Source: Toxotes chatareus | Taxonomy: Eukaryota > Chordata > Actinopteri > Toxotidae | Reading direction: 5' to 3' | DNA length: 64,000 nt | Assembly (NCBI GenBank): GCA_016801885.1 | Contig: JAFBJY010001473.1 | Span: 20,424-84,423, forward strand | Shown here: piece after piece, positions 24,010 through 35,090 of the stretch | Numbering within the stretch: the stretch's first letter is position 1 | Layout: each line of letters begins with the position of its first letter | Made by a program: the position numbers and the translations under genes | The notes under the pieces: model-generated | The model's input: the letters and a program-made list of their open reading frames with translations, nothing else | What the model was told of the DNA's origin: nothing | The model's database searches: none

Positions 24010-26250
24010 AGAGGTCCGGGTTGGATTTGGTATTTACTGTTAATTTAACTGTGCCAGCCAATTTTGAAAGATGAGACTTGCTGCGGTGGGTGTCCAGTGG
24101 ATATTGTTGAATATTGACATTGTTTATAAGAGTGAGGTTATGTTTCTGGGTGGAGGTGAGGTTGGATGAGAAATTCATTATAGGAAAGTAAATGTCTGAG
24201 AAATTCATTATAGGAAGGTCGACTTACCTTGACGGAAGAGGGTCTTGAGTTGTTTAATGGAAGTTTGTTCGGGGTCCTGGTCTTTGTTGTTTATTCCAAT
24301 AGAAAAGATGAGGATCTTGACATGGGGGTTGGGGGGGTTCACAGATCTTGAGGAAGTGGTAGATGATGGCTCCGGGGTAACTGTCTATCTGGATCTGTGG
24401 GTGGGTGTATCCTGGGATGCGGTTTACATTTGAATCACCAAGGATGAGGATGGGTTTCTTGGTCTTGAAGTGCCAGTCCTGGATTTTGCGGGTGGGGCAT
24501 GCAATATGGTAGTTGGGGCGATGAAGGGTCTGGTCCGGCGGCATGGTGTAGCAAGGGGGGGTGGAGGGGGATAATAGTAGGGTGGGAGGTGGTTGGGAGG
24601 AGGGTAGAGCAGTTGGGATAGAGAGGTGGCTGAGTGGGGTGGGGAAGAAGAGGAAGGGAGACTAGAGGTGAGCAGGGGGAAGGGGATGAAGGAGGGGAAA
24701 GGTGAGGGTTTTCAGGTTGAGTAGTGAGAGAGAGAGGAGATGAGGTATGATGTGGTGGAGAAAGGTGGTTAGTAGGAGTAATGGTGTTGGGTGTATGGGG
24801 AGTGGTAGCTACCATATTGATCGAGGAGGTCCGATTGAGCAGCATGTCCCCCTTGGGTTGTGATGGAGAGGGCTCAGATGGGTCTTTGTTTCGATCAGTG
24901 GTGATCTTTGTTGACCCCTTCATCATTTTGCCCAACTCTCTTTGGGGTTTGTTTTCTTTTTGGGCGCATGCTGCTCAGGTCGGACCTCCCGGTTTCTATC
25001 TGAGGGAAGAAGTAAGAATCATGTCAGTCATATGAACCCGAAACATTAGAGTGTGTACTGAGAGTGACTGTTTGGAGTTCTTCTGTATCTTGGTATGTGA
25101 GTGGTGGTTGGGGTGGTGAATCTGCGCTATTGTATGTATAGATGGTGAAGTGGATGATATAGGGGGAAGAATGGGGGAGACAGGATTTTGGGGGGTGCTT
25201 GAATGTATTTCTGCCGTCGTGGGTAAAGGTCACTTTTCGGATTTTTAATAGTTGAGGAGTAGAGGTTGTTGGAGCCGGTGGAGTAGTTTCTGAGTCCGGT
25301 CTTGGTGGTCGAGATGTTGTTGTTGTGGTGGGTGGGGGCTTAATGGGTCCTCTGCGAGTGGGTTTGTAAACTGGGTGGGGAGAGGGGAGGGGGCTGCTGG
25401 GATCCGGTTGCACCTTCTCTGTTGATGTAATCTTCTGTTGAGGTGTAGTTTGGGTTTCAGTTGAAGTCTGTTGAGGTGGACTGGGCTTAGAGGGATAGAA
25501 TTTTGGATTAAGTTCTTCCATGGTGGTTTGCCGTGTGCCTTGATAGACAGAGAGAGTGGTGGGTGCAGATGATTTGGGTAGGGGCGGATATTCTTCTTCC
25601 GGGATGGTTGATAAGATGTTGGTTCTTGTCTGCTGATGTGTGGAATGATGTTCTGGTTGTTGGGGGGTGCTGGTGGTCTTCAGAAGTTGATGAGTTTCTT
25701 GTAGCGTTGTCGTGGACAGTCTTGATCCATAACGTTTCCTGGCCCAACCAGTGGCTATATCCAAGGCTATGGAGTTGTAAGATGATGTATCTATTGTACT
25801 AATGATGTTTGTGTAGTGGTCATGTAATATGGTGATTGTGTTGTGCATCCAGGTTGTAGTATTGTGATGTATTTTATTGCGGGTTTCTATTGTGGGTGTG
25901 GATGGTTTGATGAAATCTGTAATGCGTGTTACTTGTCTTATTATACCTGGGGGGAATGTTCTGGTGGTTAAGGCAGTGCCCATGATATGTTTGTGATGTA
26001 TAGCCTGTATCAATTTGAAATATTGCTTGCTGGTTTGTCTGGTTATTGGGTCTGGTGCATGTGTGAGTGTGGATGTGGTATGTTGTCTATGTGTTGGAGG
26101 TTGTATATTAAGTGTCATGAGTGGTTGTGGTGTATTGTTGGGACTATGTGTATATGCAGGTGTATGACTGTGTGTGTGTGTGCTGGAGGAGTCATCTTGA
26201 GGTCCGCTCCTGTGCGTAGACTTTACTCTGAAAAAGTTATACAGAGACAT
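24010..26250 (-). pseudogene. PLE A ORF1 with SGNH-hydrolase-like domain
   Basis: The N-terminal frame (25024-26250, 408 residues) has at about residues 75-205 a domain shared with copies B and C: FKLIQAIHHKHIMG, then DFIKPSTPT, then DIATGWARKRYGSRL. A long Pro/Thr-rich linker follows and continues in another frame at 24435-24935. The SGNH-like part shows block I in ILILGDSNVNRIPGY (24420-24450), then IDSYPGA, then IGINNKDQDP near 24280 after a shift in a C-run, and IYFPIMNFSSNLTSTQKHNL near 24150-24205. SGNH enzymes are esterases or lipases, but activity here is unproven. Several frameshifts make this copy dead. Confidence 0.78.
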
Positions 26251-26600
26251 AAAAGTAATAATATATGGTGGAGGACTCTTACCTTAGGTAACGAGGATGA
26301 AGGATATCTTGACGTAGATGGTTCTTTAGTGGTGCGTGGGGATTGAACCTTGGCCTCCCGGATGCAGGTCCGGGTGGTCACTTGTTGAGCTTTGTAGTAG
26401 ATGTTGTTTTTCTTTTGATAGTGAAGACTGCTTAAAATGGAGGTCCAGGAGGTAGTAGTGACTTGATCTCCAAAATGGAGGTCCGGGAAAACAAAATGGA
26501 GGTATAGTAGCAGTTGTAACTTGACGTTGATTTGTCTTTAGTGATGCGTGGGGATTGGGTTTTGGTTAGGGTTATGCGCTCGGGGCGCGCATTGCGGAAT
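26251..26600. other. PLE A 5' flank with short repeats
   Basis: No gene. AAAATGGAGGTCC-type phrases repeat near 26436, 26472 and 26498. A GGTTAGGGTTA unit lies near 26566. This is the join between PLE A and the satellite module. Confidence 0.5.
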
Positions 26601-26835
26601 TTCGTCGACATCTTGGAAGCCATTTTCAACGATTGTGTATGTGGGCGCCGGATGCTTTGAGCTAATTTTCGGCGGTTAGCTAATGTGCTAGGCCTCACTC
26701 CGCTGCATTCCAACACCAAAGGACGGACTTTCGCCCGCGGTAATGACGCTAAACGGACACCGGGTGTCGCTGTTTGTCTGTAGCCCAATTCCAGGAATTA
26801 TACCTTTTCCCCAAATCCCACGCGGCAAGCACCTC
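26600..26835. repeat. Composite satellite module 1: leading segment
   Basis: It contains TGTGTATGTGGGCGCCGGATG (26634-26654) and CAATTCCAGGAATTATACC (26788-26807). The same blocks recur in the same order at 50490-50800, and the first also at 58658-58685. CpG-rich. Confidence 0.75.
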
Positions 26836-27560
26836 AGGCACGTGCCCGGGAGGGTGGCCTGAGAGAGGGCAAAGTTTCGCAGCGAACGGCGGGGAAACTT
26901 CGCGTTCCTGGAATTGGACCTCCGTGCGGTAAGCACCTCAGACGCATCCCCAGGATAAGGCACGCATCCCCGGGTAAGGTTCCCTGCGTGGTCCCCCCAT
27001 GAGTTCGAGTTCCAGGAAATGGACCTCCACGCGGCAAGTGCCTCGGACGCACGCCCGGCACGGTGGCTCGACTGAGGGTTAGGTTTAGGAGCGAAGGGCG
27101 GGTAGGTGTCACGTTCCGGGAATCGGACCTCCGTGCGGCAAGTGCCTCGGACGCACGCCCGGCACGGTGGCTCGACTGAGGGTTAGGTTTAGGAGCGAAG
27201 GGCGGGTAGGTGTCACGTTCCGGGAATCGGACCTCCGTGCGGCAAGTGCCTCGGAGGCACGCCCGGCACGGTGGCTCGACTGAGGGTTAGGTTTAGGAGC
27301 GAAGGGCGGGTAGGTGTCACGTTCCGGGAATCGGACCTCCGTGCGGCAAGTGCCTCGGAGGCACGCCCGGCACGGTGGCTCGACTGAGGGTTAGGTTTAG
27401 GAGCGAAGGGCGGTAGGTGTCACGTTTAGGACCTCCGGCGGCAAGTGCCCCCGGAGGCACGCCACGCACGGTGGCTCGACTTTAGGTTTAGGACCTCCGG
27501 CGCGGTAGGTGTCACGTTCCCGGATTTGGACCTCCGTGCGGCAAGTACCTCGGACGCGTC
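26836..27560. repeat. 104-bp satellite array, CpG-rich
   Basis: The phrase GCGGCAAGTGCCTCGG recurs at 27031, 27135, 27239 and 27343, exactly 104 bp apart, then in shortened units at 27437 and 27537, with weaker copies before. Every unit contains GAGGGTTAGGTTTAGG, a telomere-like variant, and many CpG. The same satellite in CpG-poor form lies at 50.88-51.34, 51.9-52.3 and 53.74-54.25 kb. Confidence 0.93.
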
Positions 27561-27607
27561 CCCAGGATCAGGCACCCATCTCCCGGTAAGGCTCCCGAAC
27601 TGTCCCC

Positions 27608-27626
27608 CCCTAACCCTAACCCTAAT
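27608..27626 (-). repeat. Short inverted telomere-like tract
   Basis: CTAACCCTAACCCTAATCC on the plus strand is the only C-rich telomere-type tract I noticed. All others in the window are G-rich on the plus strand. Confidence 0.8.
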
Positions 27627-27714
27627 CCTCCAGGGGCCTTTGGCGTGATGTCATGCCCAGGATGAGGCACCCATCCCCGGGTAAGGTTCCTGCGTGGTCC
27701 CCCATGAGTTCCAC

Positions 27715-28262
27715 AGGAGTACCAGGGGCAGGAGATTCCAGGGGCACTAAGTTCTACAGGAGTACCAGGGGCACAAAGTTCCCCAGGAGTACCAGGGGCA
27801 TTAAGATGTACAGGAGTACCAGGGGCATGAAGATGTACAGGAGTACCAGGGGCACTAAGATCTACAGGAGTACCAGGGGCACAAAGCTGCACAGGAGTAC
27901 CAGGGGCACTAAGATCCACAGGAGTACCAGGGGCACAAAGCTCCACAGGAGTACCAGGGGCACAAAGTTCCCCAGGAGTACCAGGGGCATTAAGATGTAC
28001 AGGAGTACCAGGGGCATGAAGATGTACAGGAGTACCAGGGGCACTAAGATCTACAGGAGTACCAGGGGCACAAAGCTGCACAGGAGTACCAGGGGCACTA
28101 AGATCCACAGGAGTATCAGGGCCACTAAGAACTACAGGAGTACCAGGGGCAGTAAGATCCACAGGAGTACCAGGGGCACAAAGCTCCACAGGAGTACCAG
28201 GGGCACAAAGTCCCCCCAGGAGTACCAGGGGCACAAAGTCCCCCCAGGAGTACCAGGGGCAC
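27715..28262. repeat. 27-bp VNTR, about 20 copies
   Basis: The unit GGAGTACCAGGGGCACTAAG plus seven variable bases repeats every 27 bp. A block of seven units (about 27770-27958) is repeated directly afterwards, giving a 189-bp higher-order repeat. Since 27 is a multiple of three, long open frames appear on both strands (9-residue repeats such as YRSTRGTKI or APGTPVDLS). I do not regard these as genes. A shorter relative lies at 51398-51530. Confidence 0.95.
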
Positions 28263-29940
28263 GGACCTCCGGGGGCCTGGGACTAGGGGTATAGTCCGTG
28301 GGGTGGGTGCTTAAGTGTGGGTACCCGGGCACCAATGGAGAGCCAGGTTCTGGAGGGTCTTGGAAGTCAGGAATTTATCCCCAGGATCAGGCACCCATCC
28401 CTGGGTAAAGTCCCCAGCACGGTCCCCCTGGAGGTCCAGGGGCCCTTAGCAGGATGTCATGCCTGGGATCAGGCACCCATCCCTGGGTAAAGTCCCCAGC
28501 ACGGTCCCCCTGGAGGTCCAGGGGCCCTTGGCAGGATTTCATGCCTGGGATCAGGCACCCATTCCTGGGTAAAGTCCCCAGCACGGTCCCTCTGGAGGTC
28601 CAGGGGCCCTTAGCAGGATGTCATGCCTGGGATCAGGCACCCATTCCTGGGTAAAGTCCCCAGCACGGTCCCTCTGGAGGTCCAGGGGCCCTTAGCAGGA
28701 TGTCATGCCTGGGATCAGGCACCCATCCCTGGGTAAAGTCCCCAGCACGGTCCCTCTGGAGGTCCAGGGGCCCTTAGCAGGATGTCATGCCTGGGATCAG
28801 GCACCCATCCCTGGGTAAAGTCCCCAGCACGGTCCCTCTGGAGGTCCAGGGGCCCTTAGCAGGATGTCATGCCTGGGATCAGGCACCCATCCCTGGGTAA
28901 AGTCCCCAGCACGGTCCCTCTGGAGGTCCAGGGGCCTTTGGCAGGATTTCATGCCTGGGATCAGGCACCCATCCCTGGGTAAAGTCCCCAGCACGGTCCC
29001 TCTGGAGGTCCAGGGGCCTTTGGCAGGATTTCATGCCTGGGATCAGGCACCCATTCCTGGGTAAATTCCCCAGCACGGTCCCCCTGGATCCTGGAGCTCC
29101 ATGGAGACACTTTGTGCATAAAAGGCTCCTGCATGGTCCCTCTGGAGGTCCAGGGGCCTTTGGCAGGATGTCATGCCTGGGATCAGGCACCCATCCCTGG
29201 GTAAAGTCCCCAGCAGGGTCCCCCTGGATCCTGGAGCTCCATGGAGACAGTTTGTGCGTAAAAAGCTCCTGCATGGTCCCTCTTGAGACACTTTGTGCAT
29301 AATAGGCTCCTCCATGGTCCCTCTGGAGGTCCAGGGGCCTTTGGCAGGATGTCATGCCTGGGATCAGGCACCCATCCCTGGGTAAAGTCCCCAGCACGGT
29401 CCCCCTGGATCCTGGAGCTCCATGGAGACACTTTGTGCGTAAAAAGCTCCTGCATGGTTCCTCTGTAGACACTTTGTGCATAAAAAGCTCCTGCATGGTT
29501 CCTCTGTAGACACTTTGTGCATAAAAAGCTCCTGCATGGTTCCTCTGTAGACACTTTGTGCATAAAAAGCTCCTGCATGGTTCCTCTGTAGACACTTTGT
29601 GCATAAAAGTCCCCAGCATGGTCCCTTTGGAGGTCCAGGGGCCCTTAGCAGGATGTCATGCCTGGGATCAGGCACCCATCCCTGGGTAAAGTCCCCAGCA
29701 CGGTCCCCCTGGATCCTGGAGCTCCATGGAGACACTTTGTGCGTAAAAAAAAAAAGGATCCTGCATGGTCCCTCTGGAGGTCCAGGGGCCTCTGGCAGGA
29801 TGTCATGCCTGGGATCAGGCACCCATCCCCGGGTAAAGTCCCCAGCACGGTCCCTCTGGAGGTCCAGGGGACCTTGGCAGGATGTCATGCCCGGTATAAG
29901 GCACCCATCCCCGGGTAAAGTCCCCAGCATGATTTGGACG
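28263..29940. repeat. 82-bp and 41-bp tandem repeats
   Basis: From about 28380 the phrase GGCCCTTAGCAGGATGTCAT recurs every 82 bp (28441, 28523, 28605 and on), for about eight units. Later units alternate with a block containing GGATCCTGGAGCTCCATGG and TTTGTGCATAAAAAGCTCC. At 29468-29600 that block is itself repeated about four times with a period near 41 bp. Open frames here are by-products of the repeats. Confidence 0.93.
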
Positions 29941-29975
29941 GATTGTTGACTAACCTCCGAGCTAACGGATCATAA

Positions 29976-30034
29976 TTAGGGTTAGGGTTAGGGTTAGGGT
30001 TAGGGTTAGGGTTAGGGTTAGGGTTAGGGTTAGG
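29976..30034 (+). repeat. Perfect interstitial telomeric tract (TTAGGG)~10
   Basis: 59 bases of uninterrupted TTAGGG, G-rich on the plus strand. It is preceded by CCGAGCTAACGGATCATAA, and the same preceding sequence occurs at 56953-56972, where only a single TTAGGG follows. This is an internal tract, since 34 kb of sequence continue to the right. Confidence 0.97.
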
Positions 30035-30645
30035 AGGCCAAGTTCCTATCTACTAACATTGATTTTGGAAGTTGGAATTTGGAAATTGGAAGATGCTTTT
30101 TGGAATTTTGGAATGGCCACTAGGTGTCAGTATTGCTCCACCCTTCCAACTTTTCAACGTTGACTTCCAAGTTCCAACTTTCGATTCCAAGTTTTTTCCA
30201 CTTCCTAATTTCAATGTATAACACATTATTACACCATTCCAAGTCTCAATTCTAACTTTTTCCTACTTCCAAGTTTTAACATATACAACACTAAAATTGC
30301 AGGCATTGTCTAATTAAAGGCATAAAGTCATATTTTATCATTTTAAATGTTTTTTTTAACCAAGACCACATTAACATACGTGCACAACAGCCAGGCAAAG
30401 GTCAAATAGAATATTTTCGACCCAATGTTTTGCAGGGTATTAACAAAAATCTTTTTTTCTCGGGGAACCATTAAGACATACAGAGAACATTCCTAAGATG
30501 TTATTTTATGAGGTCCTACAACCAAGTATGGACCAGTTGGCCTCTTTGAAACAATTGACAAGACAGTTGTAAAAGCCTATGTCTCTTCATCAGTGTGCTA
30601 AAATCTGAACCTTTTCAGATACAAAAATCTTAAAAATTGAGCTAC
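30035..30645. other. No gene seen
   Basis: AT-rich spacer between the telomeric tract and the 686-bp array, beginning with short GGAATTTGGAA-type repeats. I see no coding potential. Confidence 0.5.
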
Positions 30646-33240
30646 AGGTCTGATTCTAATACAGGTTATACTGCTATTTCAGAGATTTCAGGAACTGTAA
30701 CTCCCACATGTGCAGCTCCTACCATTTAGCCATACAGCGGGCTAGAGACCTGCAACCACTTCTGGCTTAAAGCCAGCAACCCCCGACAGCTGCTTTCGCA
30801 AGTTTCGTCCCATCTGGTCCCACGGAAGGGTCTCAAATGGGACTGTAAATTTCACAAGGACACTATGGCACAAATAGATGCAAATCCGAAGTCCATAGAT
30901 AGACAGTTGAAATGGCATAGACTGAAATATGGAGGAAACTTTTTGCCTTTCATCTGCTCCTTGACTACATATATGAGAAGACTAATGGCACTCCTGCCGT
31001 CTACTCTTCCAGGCCTTTCAGGCAGACCATATCCTGTGGCTCTATCTCCTTTTGTTTCAAAGTTGGGTCAGGAGCGGCCACACCCACCTGGGCCTGAAAT
31101 ATGTGGTAGAACTCTCTGAGAGCTTTCCGACAGTGTCTTGAATTAAATCGATCGGTGCTTCCCTTATGGAGATATAGTCCTGAGAAAAACTGCTCAGATT
31201 CCTGTCCCTGCTGAGGCCTGCTGAAATCAGGAGCTGCTCAGAGGCTGGAAAATAAAGTTTGATCTACGGGTCTGATTTTCACATAGGTTATACTGATACC
31301 TCTGAGCTTTCAGGAACTGTGACTCCCAGGTCTCTAGCCCCCAGCATTTTGGAATTACGGCCTTCCTCGTTTCACAGGTCAAAGGTCACCTTAACCTTCT
31401 TTACGGCTCCCATTTAGCCATACAGCGGGCTAGGGACCTGCAACCACTTCTGGCTTAAAGCCAGCAACCCCCCGATAGCTGCTCGCAAGTTTTGTCCATC
31501 TGGTCCCGCGGGAAGGGTCTCAAATGGGACTGTAAATTTCACAAGGACACTATGGCATAAATAGATGCAAATCCGAAGTCCATAGATAGACAGTTGAAAT
31601 GGCATAGACTGAAATATGGAGGAAACTTTTTGCCTTTCATCTGCTCCTTGACTACATATATGAGAAGACTAATGGCACTCCTGCCGTCTACTCTTCCGGC
31701 CTTTCAGGCAGACCATATTCTGTGGCTCTATCTCCTTTTGTTTCAAAGTTGGGTCAGGAGCGGCCACACCCACCTGGGCCTGACATATGTGGTAGAACTC
31801 TCTGAGAGCTTTCCGACAGTGTCTTGAATTCGTCGATCGGTGCTTCCCTTATGGAGATATAGTCCTGAGAATAACTACTCAGATTCCTGTCCCTGCTGAG
31901 GCCTGCTGAAATCAGCAGCTGCTCAGAGGCTGGAAAATAAAGTTTGATCTACGGGTCTGATTTTCACATAGGTTATACTGATACCTCTGAGCTTTCAGGA
32001 ACTGTGACTCCCAGGTCTCTAGCCCCCAGCATTTTGGAATTACGGCCTTCCTCGTTTCACAGGTCAAAAGGTCACCTTAACCTTCTTTGCGGCTCCCATT
32101 TAGCCATACAGCGGGCTAGGGACCTGCAACCACTTCTGGCTTAAAGCCAGCAACCCCCGATAGCTGCTCATAAGTTTTGTCCATCTGGTCCCATGGAAGG
32201 GTCTCAAATGGGACTGTAAATTTCACAAGGACACTATGGCACAAATAGATGCAAATCCATAGTCCATAGATAGACAGTTGAAATGGCATAGACTGAAATA
32301 TGGAGGAAACTTTTTGCCTTTCATCGGCTCCTTGACTACATATATGAGAAGACTAATGGCACTCCTGCCATCTACTCTTCCGGGCCTTTCAGGCAGACCA
32401 TATCCTGTGGCTCTATCTGCTTTTGTTTCAAAGTTGGGTCAGGAGCGGCCACACCCACCTGGGCCTGACATATGTGGTAGAACTCTCTGAGAGCTTTCCG
32501 ACAGTGTCTTGAATTCGTCGATCGGTGCTTCCCTTATGGAGATATAGTCCTGAGAAAAACTGCTCAGATTCCTGTCCCTGCTGAGGCCTGCTGAAATCAG
32601 CAGCTGCTCAGAGGCTGGAAAATAAAGTTTGATCTACGGGTCTGATTTTCACATAGGTTATACTGATACCTCTGAGCTTTCAGGAACTGTGACTCCCAGG
32701 TCTCTAGCCCCCAGCATTTTGGAATTACGGCCTTCCTCGTTTCACAGGTCAAAAGGTCACCTTAACCTTCTTTGCGGCTCCCATTTAGCCATACAGCGGG
32801 CTAGGGACCTGCAACCACTTCTGGTTTAAAGCCAGCAACCCCACGATAGCTGCTCATAAGTTTTGTCCATCTGGTCCCAGGGAAGGGTCTCAAATGGGAC
32901 TGTAAATTTCACAAGGACACTATGGCATAAATAGATGCAAATCCAAAGTCCATAGATAGACAGTTGAAATGGCATAGACTGAAATATGGAGGAACTTTTT
33001 GCCTTTCATCGGCTCCTTGACTACATATAGAGAAGACTAATGGCACTCCTGCCATCTACTCTTCCGGCCTTTCAGGCAGACCATATCCTGTGGCTCTATC
33101 TCCTTTTGTTTCAAAGTTGGGTCAGGAGCGGCCACACCCACCTGGACCTGACATATGTGGTAGAACTGTCTGAGAGCTTTCCGACAGTGTCTTTAATTCG
33201 TCAATCGGTGCTTCCATTAAAGAGATATAGCGCTTAACGA
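30646..33240. repeat. ~686-bp tandem array, about 3.8 units
   Basis: The anchor CACTATGGCA(C/T)AAATAGATGC lies at 30861, 31549, 32232 and 32918 (spacings 688, 683 and 686). Units are nearly identical, so the array is young or homogenised. Frames of 60-85 codons recur in each unit but are not conserved beyond the DNA identity. I do not call them genes. Confidence 0.95.
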
Positions 33241-34142
33241 GGTGAAAAATCACAAACTTTGTCGCCCCCTACCTCTGGACAGGAAGGGGATGGAGCTTTG
33301 GTTCAAAGGCTTCGTGGAGCTGCTCAAAGAGACCTTTCCGTCGATGCCTGGCTTGTGGCTCTCTGACCTAGTATGGCCAAGTTGGTGAGTTTCACATAAT
33401 TAAGCAGGGTTGCCTGAAAGGCTTCAAATCCCACAGGCCTGGCTGCAGTGAAAAATGCATCAGGTGCCAGAATATGGAGACACGGGCCTGGTTTTGACAT
33501 ATGTTACAGAGCTACGTGACTGAATTCAGGAGAGGTCTCCCCCCATGTTCCCAAGCCTTGACTTTCCCAAGTTATGGTCTTCCAAAGGCTTCAGGTCAAA
33601 AGGTCCCTGTGGACAGCTTAGGGTTAGCATATCTGGGGCCTATTCAGCCATACAGTGAGATAGAGACCTACAGCCTTTTTGGTGTGACTCCTGGCATCCC
33701 TCTGATGTAGTGTGTTAATTTTGGTCCCGCTGGCCCCAAGGGAAGGGCCTCAAAGGGGCCCCAAAGGCAGAGGGATCGTCTGTTTTCTGTAGATGAGATT
33801 ATGGAAACACACAGTAGATGTAAGAAGATGAGAATGTGGAAGGAAGCATTTCAAACTCATCTCCTGAAGTAGGTGAGGAAAGAGAATGCTGAGGACACTT
33901 TTGCGTTCCTTTAAAAGAGGCCTGTCAGGTGCAACCCGTCCTGTGTCTCTGTCTCCCTCTGTTGCAGAGTTTGAGCCTAACCCTATAGTTGTAATACAAA
34001 ACAGAGCACAGAAGCCAAAAGTTGTCATGATTTGCAATTATTTACATTACAGTTGGCATAGAATATTAATCTACAATTTATCTGTAGCATATTGGAAAAT
34101 AAAACAGTAATGTTAGAAATGGATAATTGTAGACAAACATCT
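33241..34142. repeat. Diverged relative of the 686-bp unit, then spacer
   Basis: 33300-33720 follows the order of phrases in the 686-bp unit (TTCAGGTCAAAAGGTC, CAGCCATACAGTGAGATAGAG and similar) at much lower identity, so it looks like a decayed edge monomer. 33770-34140 shows no recognisable feature. Confidence 0.65.
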
Positions 34143-34764
34143 CAAAGTGGCAAGCAAATGCTCAGAAGGTCACACAGAGGCCTGTGACGTGATGTTAAGC
34201 TGACCTCATTGCTTTACCATGCTGTTTTGCCTTCAAAAGGTTTACTTTCCAAATCCCCATCTATGACGTTGGCCATAGATGAGAATGTGGAATTTCCAAA
34301 TTCTAATCTATGACGTGGTCCGTAGATGAGAATTTGGAATTTCCAAATTCTAATCTATGACGTGGTCTGTAGATGAGAATTTGGAAATTAAACCTGTTTG
34401 AGGCAAAAATTAAGCCTTTTGAAGACAAAACAGCATGGTAAAGCCATGAAGGCAACTCAACATGACCCCACAAGACTCTGTGTGACCTTATGAGTGTTAT
34501 GTCTTATAAAGACATTTTAACTCCTTCCTTTTCATAGCCCTCATTCATTCCTATGGGGGGAAAAAATTAGAATCCCTCTTTTGAAGGCAAAACAGCCCGG
34601 TAAAGGCATTGTCTCAACTCAACATGACCCCACAAGATTCTGTGTGACAATCTGAGTGTTTTCTTGCCCCTTTGATGACATTTTTATTCCTTCCAACTTG
34701 TGACTCATTCATTCCTATGGGGACAAAAACTGGAAGACTGCTTTTGAACATATAACAGCATGAT

Positions 34765-35090
34765 AAGTTTAAGTTGAATTCTTTCTTAATCCCTCAAGCT
34801 AGGGAAATTTTCTCTGCATTTTACCCACATCAGGTGAACGAACACACACAAGCATGCACATGCACTAGAGAGAGGCTGTGGCAGGGGCCTGCCCAGTGAG
34901 GCACCCTGGGAGCTGGGGTAGATTGGTGCCTTTTTCAGGGGTACCACGGCCATGGTCGCAGAGGCGGAGGGTGCATCTCCTTCACCACCACCCATATCCA
35001 TTGAGTGTATCCACTGTGCTTGGTTAAGGAATCGAACCGGCAATGCTCCAATCTCTGGGCGGTCCAAAGTCCAAAGCCACACGCTTAACT
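34765..35090 (-). mobile_element. tRNA-derived SINE, array unit 1
   Basis: On the minus strand GGTTCGATTCC (35038-35028) is a textbook pol III B box, and GTGGCTTTGGAC upstream can serve as a weak A box. The 3' part contains GGTAAAATGCAGAGAAAATT, a phrase typical of fish tRNA SINEs, then a TTAAGAAAGAATTCAAC tail. Edges are approximate and no target duplication was seen. Confidence 0.65.

Larger units (their letters stand above)
21365..26250 (-). mobile_element. Penelope-like retroelement, copy A
   Basis: Minus-strand order is ORF1 with an SGNH-like domain (about 24010-26250), then reverse transcriptase and GIY-YIG endonuclease (21365-23990). This matches copy B at 43.9-49.8 kb part by part, but the proteins are clearly diverged, so this is another family or an old lineage rather than a recent duplicate. 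PLEs are EN/RT retroelements that prime on nicked DNA. Frameshifts make this copy inactive. I found no hammerhead-like motif beside it. Outer ends are undefined; the coordinates given are those of the coding part. Confidence 0.88.

Noticed and set aside
27512..28294. Long open frames of 213-240 codons on both strands
   Set aside because: They are products of a 27-bp tandem repeat whose length is a multiple of three. No domain, no start context, and equal openness on opposite strands.
28879..29930. Overlapping minus-strand frames of up to 246 codons
   Set aside because: They lie wholly in the 82/41-bp repeats and repeat the same peptide blocks. No sign of a gene.
27715..29940. CRISPR-like regular spacing of repeats
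   Set aside because: The repeats are adjacent tandem copies without unique spacers, in a vertebrate genome, with no cas genes.
29976..30034. The true chromosome end
   Set aside because: The tract is only 59 bp and 34 kb of complex sequence follow on the right.
35028..35038. A tRNA gene, because of the B-box GGTTCGATTCC
   Set aside because: No cloverleaf can be assembled and the sequence continues into SINE-type body and tail. It is repeated with the satellite units.
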